A stretch of 64,000 nucleotides of DNA from Bacteroides sp. (GCF_029057325.1 NZ_JAICZW010000166.1:1-64000); one strand, 5' to 3'; positions 52,413-62,340 are shown, numbered from the stretch's first letter. Notes: a model not told the origin generated them from the letters alone. Program-made: numbers and translations.

Positions 52413-52492
52413 AAGAAGTCATCGGGAGTTATCGGCCGATACTCCGCCTTGTGTAAGCAGGACTATTGGCTTTTAACTCCCGATAACTTCTT
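52393..52492. repeat. Dispersed dyad repeat, copy 2 (inverted)
   Basis: The reverse complement shares GGGAGTTAAAAGCCAATAGT and GGAGTATCGGCC with the copy at 20581. It begins within the last codons and stop of the kinase pseudogene, and lies between it and the convergent argF-like gene. Confidence 0.75.
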
Positions 52493-52498
52493 AAGTCG

Positions 52499-53452
52499 CT
52501 AAATTGATTCAATCAGTCTCTTTAATACCACCGTTGCCGAAATCTCTCTGTTTGCGGCTTCGGGGATGACGATGGATTGCGGGCTTTCTATCACTTCGTC
52601 CGTCACAATCATGTTGCGGCGCACGGGGAGGCAGTGCATGAAGTAGGCGTTGTTGGTGACAGCCATCTGGCGGTCGCTCACGGTCCAGGCACGGTCTTTG
52701 CTCAATATCTGTCCGTAGTTGTCGCCGGTGTAGGCCGCCCAGTTCTTGGCATAGACGAAGTCGGCGCCTTCAAATGCTTTCATCTGGTCGTATTCCACGC
52801 GGGCGTTGCCCACGAACTTCGGGTCGAGCTCGTAGCCTTCGGGGTGGGTGATGACAAAGTCATAGTCGGCGGCGTTCATCCATTCGGCAAACGAGTTGGG
52901 AACGGCTTGCGGCAGCGGGCGCGGATGTGGTGCCCACGTCATCACTACTTTGGGGCGTGCCGTCTTCTTATACTCCTCGATGGTGATGAGGTCGGCGAAG
53001 CTTTGCAGCGGGTGGCGCGTGGCGGCTTCCATGGAGAATACCGGGCGACCGGAATACTTGATGAACTGTTCCAGAATGACTTCGTTGTAGTCGTACTCCT
53101 TGTTCTCGAAGCGGGCGAAGGAGCGCACGCCGATGACGTCGCAGTAGCAGCCCATCACGGGGATGGCTTCCAACAGGTGCTCCGGCTTGTCGCCGTCCAT
53201 GATGACACCCCGTTCCGTCTCCAGCTTCCAGGCACCTTGGTTGATGTCGAGCACAATCACGTTCATGCCCAGATTGAGTGCCGCCTTCTGGGTGCTGAGG
53301 CGGGTACGCAGGCTGGAGTTGAAGAATATCATCATCAACGTCTTGTTGCGTCCCAACTCTACATATTTAAAACGGTCTTTTTTAATCTCAAAGGCTTCGT
53401 CCAGTGCAGTCTTCAGGTTGCCGATGTCCTGCACGCAAGTAAACTTTTTCAT
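52499..53452 (-). CDS. argF': N-succinylornithine (acetylornithine-type) carbamoyltransferase
   Basis: A 317-residue transcarbamylase of arginine synthesis. Members of Bacteroides carbamoylate N-succinyl-L-ornithine instead of ornithine. Family features are the carbamoyl phosphate loop FFNSSLRTRLSTQ (a variant of the usual STRTR), MEAATRHPLQSFADL, a proline-rich loop APHPRPLPQAVPNS characteristic of the acyl-ornithine class, and HCLPVRRN near the C-terminus. Located on the opposite strand from the porin gene and preceded by its own -7 box. Confidence 0.92.
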   Translation of the reverse strand: MKKFTCVQDIGNLKTALDEAFEIKKDRFKYVELGRNKTLMMIFFNSSLRTRLSTQKAALNLGMNVIVLDINQGAWKLETERGVIMDGDKPEHLLEAIPVMGCYCDVIGVRSFARFENKEYDYNEVILEQFIKYSGRPVFSMEAATRHPLQSFADLITIEEYKKTARPKVVMTWAPHPRPLPQAVPNSFAEWMNAADYDFVITHPEGYELDPKFVGNARVEYDQMKAFEGADFVYAKNWAAYTGDNYGQILSKDRAWTVSDRQMAVTNNAYFMHCLPVRRNMIVTDEVIESPQSIVIPEAANREISATVVLKRLIESI

Positions 53453-53472
53453 ATTCCGGTTGATTTTTGTAG

Positions 53473-53480
53473 CAAAGATA
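53473..53480 (-). promoter_or_regulatory. -7 box for the carbamoyltransferase gene
   Basis: TATCTTTG on the minus strand, 20 bases upstream of the start. Confidence 0.5.
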
Positions 53481-53533
53481 AAGATTAAAGCGGATTCTTC
53501 ATCCTCTCTGTATGAAAATTCATCGTTTATATA

Positions 53534-53541
53534 TACATTTG
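53534..53541 (+). promoter_or_regulatory. -7 box for the porin gene
   Basis: TACATTTG, 40 bases before the start codon. Confidence 0.4.
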
Positions 53542-53581
53542 TAACTGTATTTGCAATCTTATTTATCGGATACTCGTAGAA

Positions 53582-54766
53582 ATGATGAAAAAAGCAATCC
53601 TGTTTGCCTGTCTATCGATGATGGGAATAATGCCTGTTTTGGCGCAAGAGCCTCTGATACGTCCCGAAGAGGGAAAGACGTTGTTGGAACGTGTGACGAA
53701 GGAGGGAAAGTCCATTGCCTCCAGCAGTATGAATCTTCAGTTTTACACCTCCGGTGCCGCTTATCTGACCGACGGGAAACTGGATGAGGCGGCTTTCAAG
53801 ATGAATACCGTCCGTCTGGAGATATTGGGCTCTTTCGGCAAAGACTTCTCCTACCACTTCCGGCAGTCTTTCAACAAGTATAGCAATCCGCACGTGCTCG
53901 ACAACATATCTTCGTCGGTGGAGTGCGCTCTCGTCAATTGGAAGATGAACGACCGCTTTACCCTGACGGTGGGGAAGCAGTGCGTCCAGTTGGGCGGCTA
54001 TGAGTTCTGGGTGAACTCCATCAAGGTGCGTGAGTTCAGCGACTTCAATAACAACATCGCTTGCTGGCAGGCGGGCGTGAACGGGGCGGTCAGCCTATCG
54101 CCTACGCAGACCTTGAACTTACAGGTGCTGAACAACCGCAGCGGCGGCGAGGAAGAGGCTTTCCTCTACGGTCGCCCGGCGGAGGTGGGGAAGGTGCGTG
54201 TGCCGGTGCTCTCCACTGCCAACTGGGACGGCTATTTCGCTGACCGTGCCTTGAATCTGCGCTACTCCGCTTCGTGGGGGCAACTGGCGGACAAGCGGAA
54301 CATCCTTTACCTGACTGCCGGCAATGTCTGGCAGAAAGGGCCCGTAATAGCCTACATCGACCTGATGTATTCGCGCGAGGGACTGGATAGCAAAGGGCTT
54401 GTCAGCGAGCTTTCCGCCCGCCGTCCGGAAGGGGGTGTCACCGCTCAGCACGTCTCTTACTTCACCACGATTGCCAACTTCGACTACCGCCTTCATTCGC
54501 ATTGGAACATGTATGTCAAGGGTGCTTACGAGACGGGTAGCGTTTACAAAGCCAACGGCTTCTACGACAAAGGACTGTATCGCCGCACCTGGAACGTGCA
54601 GGCGTGTGCCGAGTTCTTTCCGATGGAAAACAGCGAACTGCTCATCTTCCTTCATCTGCTGTATAAGAAGCATGGCATGGCGGGTTGTGCGAGGGCGCTG
54701 GGAGCAGAGAGCTATAGCTCGCAACGCGTTTCGCTGGGGCTGGTCTATACGATTCCTGTGTTTTAG
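53582..54766 (+). CDS. Porin O/P-like outer membrane protein
   Basis: A 394-residue protein with a signal peptide (MMKKAILFACLSMMGIMPVL, cleaved after AQ) and a repeating pattern of alternating residues typical of transmembrane beta strands, ending in SLGLVYTIPVF with a C-terminal Phe. The early segment FKMNTVRLEILGSFGKDFSY HF resembles phosphate-selective porin O/P family proteins, which form anion or general porins. Substrate unknown. Gene stands alone. Confidence 0.78.
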   Translation: MMKKAILFACLSMMGIMPVLAQEPLIRPEEGKTLLERVTKEGKSIASSSMNLQFYTSGAAYLTDGKLDEAAFKMNTVRLEILGSFGKDFSYHFRQSFNKYSNPHVLDNISSSVECALVNWKMNDRFTLTVGKQCVQLGGYEFWVNSIKVREFSDFNNNIACWQAGVNGAVSLSPTQTLNLQVLNNRSGGEEEAFLYGRPAEVGKVRVPVLSTANWDGYFADRALNLRYSASWGQLADKRNILYLTAGNVWQKGPVIAYIDLMYSREGLDSKGLVSELSARRPEGGVTAQHVSYFTTIANFDYRLHSHWNMYVKGAYETGSVYKANGFYDKGLYRRTWNVQACAEFFPMENSELLIFLHLLYKKHGMAGCARALGAESYSSQRVSLGLVYTIPVF

Positions 54767-54822
54767 GGAGGCAGGACTCTCATTTAGAGGGGATAAAGGG
54801 GCTATCGTTCCGCCTTGCTTCG

Positions 54823-54896
54823 TTAGGAGTTAAAGAAGTTAGAGCCGATACTCTTGGGTATGAACCGTTGTAGAAGTATCGGCTTTAACTCCTAAG
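54823..54896. repeat. Dispersed dyad repeat, copy 3 (diverged)
   Basis: Starts with AGGAGTTAAAGAAGTTAGAG CCGATACTC and ends GTATCGGCTTTAACTCCTAA, so its ends pair. The stems resemble copies 1 and 2 but the centre differs. A short fragment GGAGTTATCGGGAGTTA also occurs at 55269-55285. Confidence 0.65.
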
Positions 54897-54959
54897 CATC
54901 CACTTTGCGGCAGAACCGTTCGGCGTGCGCCGGGCTGTCGGTGATGATGCACTCAAAAA

Positions 54960-55202
54960 TCAGTCTTCATTCTCTTTCTTCTCGTATTCGCGGACTATCT
55001 CCATGGCAGCTTCGTAGTCCTTCTCGTTGACAAGGACGGGGACATCGATGGCTGTGTCCGGCAATACTATATTCACTACCGTGCCGCCTTGGATGACGGC
55101 TTTGATTTCGTTGCTTTCCAACATGCTTTTTACGAGTTCTGCTTTCCACAATGAACCAGTGAATACTTCAATGAGCTTGCTCTTGTCTTCTTTCGTTTTC
55201 AT
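54960..55202 (-). CDS. DUF2007 domain protein
   Basis: An 80-residue protein with the DUF2007 pattern (EVFTGSLWKAELVKSMLESN, then AVIQGGTVVNIVLPDTAIDV and VLVNEKDYEAAMEIV). The family is a small ferredoxin-like, PII-related fold in many bacteria, with unknown function. The gene is isolated. Confidence 0.82.
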   Translation of the reverse strand: MKTKEDKSKLIEVFTGSLWKAELVKSMLESNEIKAVIQGGTVVNIVLPDTAIDVPVLVNEKDYEAAMEIVREYEKKENED

Positions 55203-55284
55203 AACGGTATGAATTTAGGGGTTTCTGTCTTGGAGTATAACAAATATCTCTGTTCAAATGTTTTTTCAAAGGAGTTATCGGGAG

Positions 55285-56124
55285 TTACAATTCAATTCTC
55301 TCTACCCTTATCGCCTCGTTCAGGAATGCGGAAGCCGATTCGATGAATTTCTCTTCCGATTCGGTGGTCCTATAGACGCATCTTCCACCTTTGGTGCATT
55401 TCTTATCCATCTCCGGGTGGCGTGTCAGGTAATCTTTCAGGCTGTCCGCTACCAGTTCGCCCTGTGTGACGGTGGTGATGCCTTCGGGCATGTATTGCTT
55501 GATCTTGGGCAGCAGCAGCGGGAAGTGCGTGCATCCTAAAATCACCGTATCTATCAGGTTGTCTTTGGCGAGCAGTGCGTTGATGTATTTGCGCACGAAG
55601 TAGTCTGTTCCTTCTCCTTGCGCCTCGTTGTTCTCTACAAGCGGCACCCATAACGGGCAGGCCTCTCCGCTGACCTTTATGTCATGGAAGAGCTTGTGTA
55701 TTTCCAACGGATAGGATTCGGATTTGATGGTGCCCACGGTGGCGAGCACTCCGACGTGGCGGCTGCGGGTGATGTTGCCTATGCATTCTACGGTGGGGCG
55801 GATGACACCCAATACGCGCCGGGTAGGGTCGAGGTTGGGCAGGTCTTGCATCTGTATGCTTCGCAATGCCTTTGCCGAAGCTGTGTTGCAGGCCAGTATG
55901 ACAAGCTGGCAACCCATTTCGAACAATTTGGTGACCGCTTGCAGCGTAAATTCATAGACCACCTCAAAGGAGCGGGTTCCATAGGGGGTGCGTGCATTGT
56001 CGCCTAAATAGATATAGTCGTATTGCGGAAGCACTTCGCGTATTTTGCTTAAGATGGTCAGTCCACCATAGCCGGAGTCGAATATGCCGATGGGACCGGG
56101 TGCGGAAGGTAATGTCTGTTTCAT
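55285..56124 (-). CDS. murI: Glutamate racemase
   Basis: A 279-residue enzyme converting L- to D-glutamate for peptidoglycan. The two catalytic cysteines are in ACNTASAKALR and GCTHFPLLLP; the N-terminal GIFDSGYGGLTIL is the family substrate loop. I chose the ATG at 56124 (MKQTLPSAPGPIGIFD) since the extension to 56238 is hydrophobic shadow sequence. It follows the ompH genes across a terminator at 56217-56253 and has its own -7 box. Confidence 0.95.
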   Translation of the reverse strand: MKQTLPSAPGPIGIFDSGYGGLTILSKIREVLPQYDYIYLGDNARTPYGTRSFEVVYEFTLQAVTKLFEMGCQLVILACNTASAKALRSIQMQDLPNLDPTRRVLGVIRPTVECIGNITRSRHVGVLATVGTIKSESYPLEIHKLFHDIKVSGEACPLWVPLVENNEAQGEGTDYFVRKYINALLAKDNLIDTVILGCTHFPLLLPKIKQYMPEGITTVTQGELVADSLKDYLTRHPEMDKKCTKGGRCVYRTTESEEKFIESASAFLNEAIRVERIEL

Positions 56125-56142
56125 ATTATTCTTCACTTTTTG

Positions 56143-56150
56143 CAAAGATA
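56143..56150 (-). promoter_or_regulatory. -7 box for murI
   Basis: TATCTTTG on the minus strand, 18 bases upstream of the start. Confidence 0.5.
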
Positions 56151-56216
56151 GTGCTTTTGCCTGTAAAAGTAAGAAGGTGTAGCTGACTTCTTTAAGAAAT
56201 CCGTGTAATCCCGCAC

Positions 56217-56253
56217 CTAAAAGAAAGGAGGGCGTCACAAAGACGTCCTCCTT
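56217..56253 (-). terminator. Terminator after the ompH genes
   Basis: A 12-base AAGGAGGACGTC-type stem with a 5-base loop; the minus strand continues into TTTCTTTT. Confidence 0.75.
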
Positions 56254-56299
56254 ATAGATTGATGACTTTTCAGTCAGTATCTGTTTCTTTCAGTATCTC

Positions 56300-56806
56300 T
56301 TATTTAATGCCCAGTTGTGCCTTTACCTTCGCTGTTACATCCACACTTGCAGCACCGATATATGCGATGGGAGTACGTGCGATATCGAAGATGTAAACCA
56401 CGCCTTCTGCCTTACCCACAGCCTGTACCGCTTCATCCAGCTTCTTGTAGATGGGAGCCATGGCATCTTGCTGTGCTTTCTGCATGGATTGGTAAGCTTC
56501 TTGCTGGAACTCTTCCTGGCGTTGTGCCATTTCCTGCAACTCTTTCTGACGTCTTTCTGCAATGTTCTTCGGCAGAGAGTCTTGCTCTGTGAGGAATGCC
56601 TGGTACTTTTTCTGGAATTCTTCGTTGGTGCGTTGCATCTCTTCCTGATATTCTTTGGACATGGCATCCAAATCAGCTTGTGCTTTGGTAAATTCAGGCA
56701 TGACAGTGATCACTTCCTGTGAATTCATGTGAGCAAACTTTGCTTGTGCCATTGCTCCCAGCGGGAGAATGAACATAACGACGATAAGTGCGATTTTCTT
56801 TAGCAT
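56300..56806 (-). CDS. OmpH/Skp-like periplasmic chaperone, copy 2
   Basis: A 168-residue Skp-family chaperone of outer membrane proteins. Signal peptide MLKKIALIVVMFILPLGAMA, then the beta core with the conserved FAHMNSQEVITVMPEF and a long central coiled coil (LDAMSKEYQEEMQRTNEEFQ), closing with VYIFDIARTPIAYIGAASVD. It has its own -7 box (56849-56856) as well as lying behind copy 1, so it can be transcribed separately. Confidence 0.9.
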   Translation of the reverse strand: MLKKIALIVVMFILPLGAMAQAKFAHMNSQEVITVMPEFTKAQADLDAMSKEYQEEMQRTNEEFQKKYQAFLTEQDSLPKNIAERRQKELQEMAQRQEEFQQEAYQSMQKAQQDAMAPIYKKLDEAVQAVGKAEGVVYIFDIARTPIAYIGAASVDVTAKVKAQLGIK

Positions 56807-56848
56807 AATGTTTATTGTTTATTTGAATGATTATTCGTTGATTGGGTG

Positions 56849-56856
56849 CAAATATA
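56849..56856 (-). promoter_or_regulatory. -7 box for ompH copy 2
   Basis: TATATTTG on the minus strand, 42 bases upstream of the start. Confidence 0.5.
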
Positions 56857-56939
56857 GGTAAACTGAATGCAATACCCAAATAAGCACGCTTATTTTTGAC
56901 TTTCAGCTGCGGGCGATGCCGTCCGTGGGAGGGCTGGTG

Positions 56940-57455
56940 CTAATTGGCGTACCCTAATTTTGCAAGCACTTCGTTGCTGATGTCGATGTCGGGCAGAGCA
57001 AAAATGATGCTTGAGGCGGAGGCACGGTCTATGACCATGGCATATCCTTTTCGGGTGGCTATCTCCTTGACTGCCTCGTAGATTGCATCCTGTATGGGTT
57101 GCATCAGGCTTTCGCGTTTCTTGTAGAGTTCGCCTTCGGGACCGAAGTATTTGCGGCGAAGATCGGCGGCCGATTTCTCTTTGGCTACAATCTCCTCTTC
57201 TCTCTTGCCGCGTTGCGTCTCGGAGAGGGAGGCTATTTGCGACTGGTAGTTCTGGTATAAGGTCTTGGCCTGTTCGGAAATCTTTTCCACTTCACTCTGC
57301 CATTGCCTGGATGCTTGTTCCAATTGCTGGTTGGCATTTTCGTATGCGGGAATATTCTTTAATATATATTCCATATCTATGAGCGCATACTCTTGCGCCC
57401 GGGCTGTCATGCCGATGGCAAGCAGTGTAACAAGGATAAATAAACTCTTCTTCAT
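56940..57455 (-). CDS. OmpH/Skp-like periplasmic chaperone, copy 1
   Basis: A 171-residue paralog of copy 2. Signal peptide MKKSLFILVTLLAIGMTARA, then the Skp start EYALIDMEYILKNIPAYENA, coiled coil (QLEQASRQWQSEVEKISEQA) and the end GYAMVIDRASASSIIFALPD. Lies 44 bases after bamA, so probably co-transcribed with it. Having two skp-like genes behind bamA is common in Bacteroidetes. Confidence 0.93.
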   Translation of the reverse strand: MKKSLFILVTLLAIGMTARAQEYALIDMEYILKNIPAYENANQQLEQASRQWQSEVEKISEQAKTLYQNYQSQIASLSETQRGKREEEIVAKEKSAADLRRKYFGPEGELYKKRESLMQPIQDAIYEAVKEIATRKGYAMVIDRASASSIIFALPDIDISNEVLAKLGYAN

Positions 57456-57499
57456 GATTCGCTTTCTTTTTTAATTGTCAATTATCAATTGTCAATTGT

Positions 57500-60139
57500 T
57501 TAAAACTCTTGTCCCAAGATGAAGTGGAACTGGCTACCGCCATATTGCGAGGCACCGAATACTTTGTCGAAACCGTAAGCCCAGTCGATACCCATCATAC
57601 CAATCATCGGGAGGAAGATGCGGACACCGACACCGGCCGAACGCTTCAACTCAAACGGGTTGAACTTGTTGACTTCGTGCCAGGCGTTACCGGCTTCCAC
57701 AAATGTTAACGCATAGATGCTCGTACTTGTTTCCAGCATCAGCGGATATCTCAATTCCAATCCAAGGCGGGTATAGGCATAACCTTCGCTGCCGTATGGG
57801 GTCAACGAGCTGTTCTCATAACCGCGGAGGGCGATGCTTTCCGTGGCGTATGTGGAGTAGCTTGTCATACCGTCGCCACCGACGTCGAATGTCTCGAACG
57901 GCGATTTCTTGTATTTGTTGTAGTGTCCCAACAAACCGAATTCCGCACGTCCCATGAGCACCGGAGTACGCTTCACGGATTGCCAGTCCATCAACGGAAT
58001 ATATACTTTGGATTTGAATTTCCACTTGTGGTATTCAATCCATTTGTGCATCTTGTTCACATCATCCTGACTGTTGGGGTTGTACTTGCTGTAATCTTTG
58101 CCGCTCAACAAAGAGTAGGGCGGAGTGATTTGTGCCGACAATGAGAATTCGGAACCGTAGGTCGGATAGATGGGGTTACCGATAGAACTGCGTGACAAAG
58201 TCAGGTTGAGGCTGAGGTTGTTGCACTTTCCGTCGGTCACGGGGAAGTATCTCCATTCGCTCAGGATATAGCGTTGGTAAGACAGCTCGGCAGAGAACTG
58301 GAAATAGTCATCGGGCCATTTCAGACGCTTACCGAACATCATTGCAAGTCCCCACATCTGGATGGATTTGTCGGGGTCGTAATAGTTCTCGTAGCTGTTG
58401 TAGTTGCCGTAGTTGTACATGCCGTAACCGTACATACCGCTATAATAGCTGTTGTAGTAGTTGTTGTAGTATGCCGAATTGTAGTATTGGCTACTGATGT
58501 CCGTCTGTCGGGAGTAGAAGGCCGATACAGAGAATGCGTTCGGACGCTTGCCGCCAAACCACGGGTCGAAGAACGAAATGCTATACGATTGGTAGTATTT
58601 GGCGTTGGTCTGGCCGCTGATGGTCAATGTCTGGCCGTCACCCTGCGGCAGGATGCCCCGGTAGTTTTCGCCCGGATGCAGCAGGTTGGCCAGTGAGAAG
58701 TTGGTGAACTTCAGACTCAGTTTACCGATGACACCCGTCTGTCCCCAACCGGCTGAAAACTCTACCTGGTCGTTGGCTTTGGAAACAAGGTCGTAGCCGA
58801 TGTCCACCGTACCGTCTTCCGGCCGCGGTTGGATGTCGGGTTTGATTTGTTCGGGGTCGAAATGTCCCATCTGCTGGATTTCGCGCATGGAACGCATCAG
58901 GTCTTCACGACTGAACAGTTCGCCCGGACGGGTACGGAGTTCACGGCGTACCACGTTCTCATACAACCGGTCATTACCGTTGATGCTAACTTTGTTGATG
59001 GTTGCCTGACGGCCTTCATAGATACGCATTTCCAGGTCGATGGAGTCGCCCATGATGTTCACTTCCACCGGGTCGAGATTGTAGAACAGATAACCGTTGT
59101 TGTAGTAGAGATTGCCGATAGCGTCTTCATCGCTTACTGTGCGCTCTTCCAGCAATTTTTGGTTATATACATCGCCTTTTTTCATTTGGAGGAGATAGTC
59201 CAGTTGTTCGGACGGATAGAGAGTGTTGCCCACCCATGTCACGTTGCGGAGGTAGTATTTTTGGCCTTCTTCAATTTGCATGAAGACATCCACCGTGCGG
59301 TCATCGTAGGACTTGATGCTGTCTGCCACAATGATGGCGTCGCGATACCCTAGCTCGTTGTATTTATCGATAATCAGTTGCTTGTCCGCTTCATAGTTGT
59401 CTTCGATGAATTTCTTGGTGCGGAATATGTTGACAAGCTTGTTTTTTTCGTTGGTCTTCTTCATTACCCGTTTCAGTTTCTTGACCGTGAGAGCTTCGTT
59501 GCCCACAATGGTGATTTCGTGCACCTTCACTTTCTCTTTCTTGTCGATGTCGATGCCCACGATGATTTCATTTTTCTTGTCGGGGTCGTCTTTTTGGGTG
59601 ATGATTACTTCAGCATTCTTGAATCCCTTGTCGTCATAGTAGCGTTTAATCAGGGTTTTGGCACGGTCCACCAGGTTGGGCGTAATCTGTCCGCCCTTAA
59701 TCATGCCGATTCGGGTTTCCAAATCTTCGCGTTCCGACTTCTTTACGCCATTGTAGCGGATTTCTGATACACGCGGGCGCATGGTCAGGTGGATGGTCAG
59801 CCAGATTTTGTCACCTTCAATCTTGTCGGCTGTGATTTCCACATCCGAGAACAATCCGTGACGCCAATAGCGCTTGCAGGCTTGTGTGATTTCATCGCCC
59901 GGCACAGTGATGATTTGCTCCTTGGAGAGACCGGACAATCCGATAATCACATGGTCTTCGTAGTTTGGGGTTCCTTCCACCTTGATGTCTGCTATTTCAT
60001 ACTTTTTCGGTGTTCCCGAATAGAGTATAACCGGTTTTTCTGTCTCATCGGTGTTGTTTATATCTTGTGCCGCACTTGTCAGTGCACAGCCGAAGAGGCA
60101 GATAAACGTTGCGAGTATGGAGAAAATACGATAGTGCAT
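57500..60139 (-). CDS. bamA: Outer membrane protein assembly factor BamA
   Basis: An 879-residue Omp85 protein inserting beta-barrel proteins into the outer membrane. Signal peptide at 1-24 (ending ALTSAAQ), five POTRA-like repeats to about residue 460 (for example VKVHEITIVGNEALTVKKLK), then the barrel ending in SQYGGSQFHFILGQEF with a C-terminal Phe. A Tyr/Asn-rich loop around residues 545-590 (AYYNNYYNSYYSGMYGYGMY) is unusual and probably surface exposed. It is in the run DUF6242-uppS-bamA-ompH-ompH. Confidence 0.95.
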   Translation of the reverse strand: MHYRIFSILATFICLFGCALTSAAQDINNTDETEKPVILYSGTPKKYEIADIKVEGTPNYEDHVIIGLSGLSKEQIITVPGDEITQACKRYWRHGLFSDVEITADKIEGDKIWLTIHLTMRPRVSEIRYNGVKKSEREDLETRIGMIKGGQITPNLVDRAKTLIKRYYDDKGFKNAEVIITQKDDPDKKNEIIVGIDIDKKEKVKVHEITIVGNEALTVKKLKRVMKKTNEKNKLVNIFRTKKFIEDNYEADKQLIIDKYNELGYRDAIIVADSIKSYDDRTVDVFMQIEEGQKYYLRNVTWVGNTLYPSEQLDYLLQMKKGDVYNQKLLEERTVSDEDAIGNLYYNNGYLFYNLDPVEVNIMGDSIDLEMRIYEGRQATINKVSINGNDRLYENVVRRELRTRPGELFSREDLMRSMREIQQMGHFDPEQIKPDIQPRPEDGTVDIGYDLVSKANDQVEFSAGWGQTGVIGKLSLKFTNFSLANLLHPGENYRGILPQGDGQTLTISGQTNAKYYQSYSISFFDPWFGGKRPNAFSVSAFYSRQTDISSQYYNSAYYNNYYNSYYSGMYGYGMYNYGNYNSYENYYDPDKSIQMWGLAMMFGKRLKWPDDYFQFSAELSYQRYILSEWRYFPVTDGKCNNLSLNLTLSRSSIGNPIYPTYGSEFSLSAQITPPYSLLSGKDYSKYNPNSQDDVNKMHKWIEYHKWKFKSKVYIPLMDWQSVKRTPVLMGRAEFGLLGHYNKYKKSPFETFDVGGDGMTSYSTYATESIALRGYENSSLTPYGSEGYAYTRLGLELRYPLMLETSTSIYALTFVEAGNAWHEVNKFNPFELKRSAGVGVRIFLPMIGMMGIDWAYGFDKVFGASQYGGSQFHFILGQEF

Positions 60140-60195
60140 CTTTTTTATTTACTATTTTACTATTACTATGTTTACTATTTGGTGTGTCCGATGGC

Positions 60196-60930
60196 TCAAC
60201 TGATTTGTTCACTGGTCTTTCCGAATCTGCGCTCACGTTTTTGATAGTCGCAAATGGCTTTGCAAAGCTCTTCTTCGCGGAAATCGGGCCAGTAGGTGTC
60301 ACAAAAATAAAGTTCGGAGTAGGCGCATTGCCACAGCAGGTAATTGCTGAGCCGGATTTCTCCTCCGGTGCGTATCAGCAGGTCGGGGTCGGGCATGAAG
60401 TTTGTATCCATGTGGCGGGCAACTAATTCGCTGTCGATTTGCTCCGGTTTCAGCTCGCCTTTCTGCACCATTGTCGCAATTTGCCGGGTCGCTTCCGTTA
60501 TTTCCCAGCGGGCGGAGTAGCTTAGTGCAAGTACCAGACACATTCCTGTGTTTCCGGCTGTGCGCGCGATGCAGTCATTCAGCCTTTGTTGTACGTTTTC
60601 CGGCAATTTTTGAATGTCTCCGATTATCCGGAAGCTGATGTTGTTCTTCATAAACGTTTCTTCTTCGATGGAGTTGAAAAGAAGCCCCATCAAGGCTGCC
60701 ACTTCTTCCAAAGGGCGGTTCCAGTTTTCTGTGGAGAACGTGTATAAAGTCAGGTATTTGACACCCAGCTTGGCTGCTTCTTCCGCAATGATATGTACGG
60801 TTTCCGCACCCGCCTGATGTCCGTAGCTGCGTTCGTATCCACGCAGCTTGGCCCATCGCCCGTTGCCATCCATGATGATTGCCACGTGCCGGGGTATTCG
60901 GTTTGGATCTATTTCTTCTCTATATGACAT
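60196..60930 (-). CDS. uppS: Undecaprenyl diphosphate synthase
   Basis: A 244-residue cis-prenyltransferase that makes the C55 lipid carrier of cell-wall and surface polysaccharides. Motifs are [14 protein letters not shown] (catalytic Asp), [11 protein letters not shown], the [12 protein letters not shown] block, and [20 protein letters not shown] near the end. I chose ATG 60930 ([15 protein letters not shown]), two bases after the upstream gene's stop; extension into that gene is unlikely. Confidence 0.96.
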   Translation of the reverse strand: MSYREEIDPNRIPRHVAIIMDGNGRWAKLRGYERSYGHQAGAETVHIIAEEAAKLGVKYLTLYTFSTENWNRPLEEVAALMGLLFNSIEEETFMKNNISFRIIGDIQKLPENVQQRLNDCIARTAGNTGMCLVLALSYSARWEITEATRQIATMVQKGELKPEQIDSELVARHMDTNFMPDPDLLIRTGGEIRLSNYLLWQCAYSELYFCDTYWPDFREEELCKAICDYQKRERRFGKTSEQIS

Positions 60931-60932
60931 TT

Positions 60933-62303
60933 TCAATCTTGTATTTCGAAACCCAGCCTGTTGAGGCGTCCGCGCCACACTTCATTCTTGGTACCGTTCC
61001 CGCCAAATATAACCCAGATGAAATCTCGTTTGTTTGCCGAAGCTACCGTCTTGTCTTTTGTAGGCTCTACAATGATAGAGTAAGCTCCTTTCTTATTGAA
61101 AGATTCGGGTAGCAGGAATTTACTTTCCGTCTTGTGCCATGCAATACCCGCAACGGATTGATAGATGGCGTCAAGCTCGCCTCCGAAACAATAGAATGTT
61201 CCGCCATAATACATAATGGCCGGATTTTCCATGCCCGGGCAGAACGTGTCGTATGCCGTGTTCGCCATGCTTGCCCATCCTTTGCCGTCCAGCGAGAACC
61301 AGGGCTCCGTCTCTTTTTCATTAGTCAAAGGCATTCCTACCAACACGACTTTCTCCACGCCATTGCCGGTATAAGAACGGGTGGTGGATATGTGCTCGAC
61401 AGGAAAACCTGATGGAACTTTTTCAAGTATCACGTTCCCGGCTTCGTCTGTAGCTTTCTCCCAATTTTCCCCATCCATGCAGATGTTGAAATAATGTTCT
61501 CCTGCTATTTCTACAATGCCTGAGAAACGGCCGGTAAAACCATCGATAAGGGCAACGACATTGTCTCCCAATGTGGCAACTTCTTCCCAATCAGAACCGT
61601 TGGCAGAGGCGAATGTCTTTTGGCTTTCGGTCACAGCGTAAAGTTTATTATCGTATGTGATGATGGAAGTCAGTTTGGTTTCGGCGGGCAGGCCGGTGAT
61701 GCTTGTCTCGCTCCAATTATAGTTGTCGGGGGCAGTTGATGTCTTGTAAGCGGTGGTATGGGAAGCATAGACCCATAACTCGTCTTTCAGGATAATCGCT
61801 TTTTGCTCACCGTTGTTCACCGCATTCGAGAACACATTGCCTTTGGTCTGCATGTCTGTCCAGACCAATGAGTCCGGGTCTTGTTGGTGTACATTGATTT
61901 TCAGTGTATATTCACGGACAGAGATGCCATCGGCCGCATGTACTTTGAATTTCATGCCGTTGTCTGTGTTCATTGCCGGTCGCAAGTCCATGGCATTGGC
62001 GGTGTTTACAACGGTATCGGTAGGCGAGCCGGAAGTGACCCATCCTGTGACGGTCATAGTCGTAATCAGAATGCTATCTATGAGGGTGTCTGCACCGATG
62101 GCCAAGGAGTCTCTATTATAGATAAGCCTGTTGAGCTGGTCGATTGTAAATGTGTAGTCCACACCATAGATGGTATCAATAGCGAACGCATGTAATGTCG
62201 CATCGGAACTGAATTCGTAGGTGTTATCAGAGTCAAGGCATGAGCTTATCACCACCGACATGACAAGAAAACTCGCAATTACTGATAGAAACTTTATTCT
62301 CAT
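60933..62303 (-). CDS. DUF6242-type lipoprotein with Kelch-like beta repeats
   Basis: A 456-residue predicted lipoprotein, lipobox ISSC with Cys22. After a linker it has an N-terminal beta domain and about five or six repeated units with W and G at regular spacing ([60 protein letters not shown]), suggesting a beta-propeller. It resembles the DUF6242 lipoproteins found before uppS in Bacteroides. Function unknown. It has its own -7 box and heads the uppS-bamA run. Confidence 0.78.
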   Translation of the reverse strand: MRIKFLSVIASFLVMSVVISSCLDSDNTYEFSSDATLHAFAIDTIYGVDYTFTIDQLNRLIYNRDSLAIGADTLIDSILITTMTVTGWVTSGSPTDTVVNTANAMDLRPAMNTDNGMKFKVHAADGISVREYTLKINVHQQDPDSLVWTDMQTKGNVFSNAVNNGEQKAIILKDELWVYASHTTAYKTSTAPDNYNWSETSITGLPAETKLTSIITYDNKLYAVTESQKTFASANGSDWEEVATLGDNVVALIDGFTGRFSGIVEIAGEHYFNICMDGENWEKATDEAGNVILEKVPSGFPVEHISTTRSYTGNGVEKVVLVGMPLTNEKETEPWFSLDGKGWASMANTAYDTFCPGMENPAIMYYGGTFYCFGGELDAIYQSVAGIAWHKTESKFLLPESFNKKGAYSIIVEPTKDKTVASANKRDFIWVIFGGNGTKNEVWRGRLNRLGFEIQD

Positions 62304-62332
62304 TTTGAAAGTTAGTGTTTATTTACAAGTTG

Positions 62333-62340
62333 CAAAAATA
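62333..62340 (-). promoter_or_regulatory. -7 box for the DUF6242-uppS-bamA run
   Basis: TATTTTTG on the minus strand, 29 bases upstream of the start. Confidence 0.5.
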
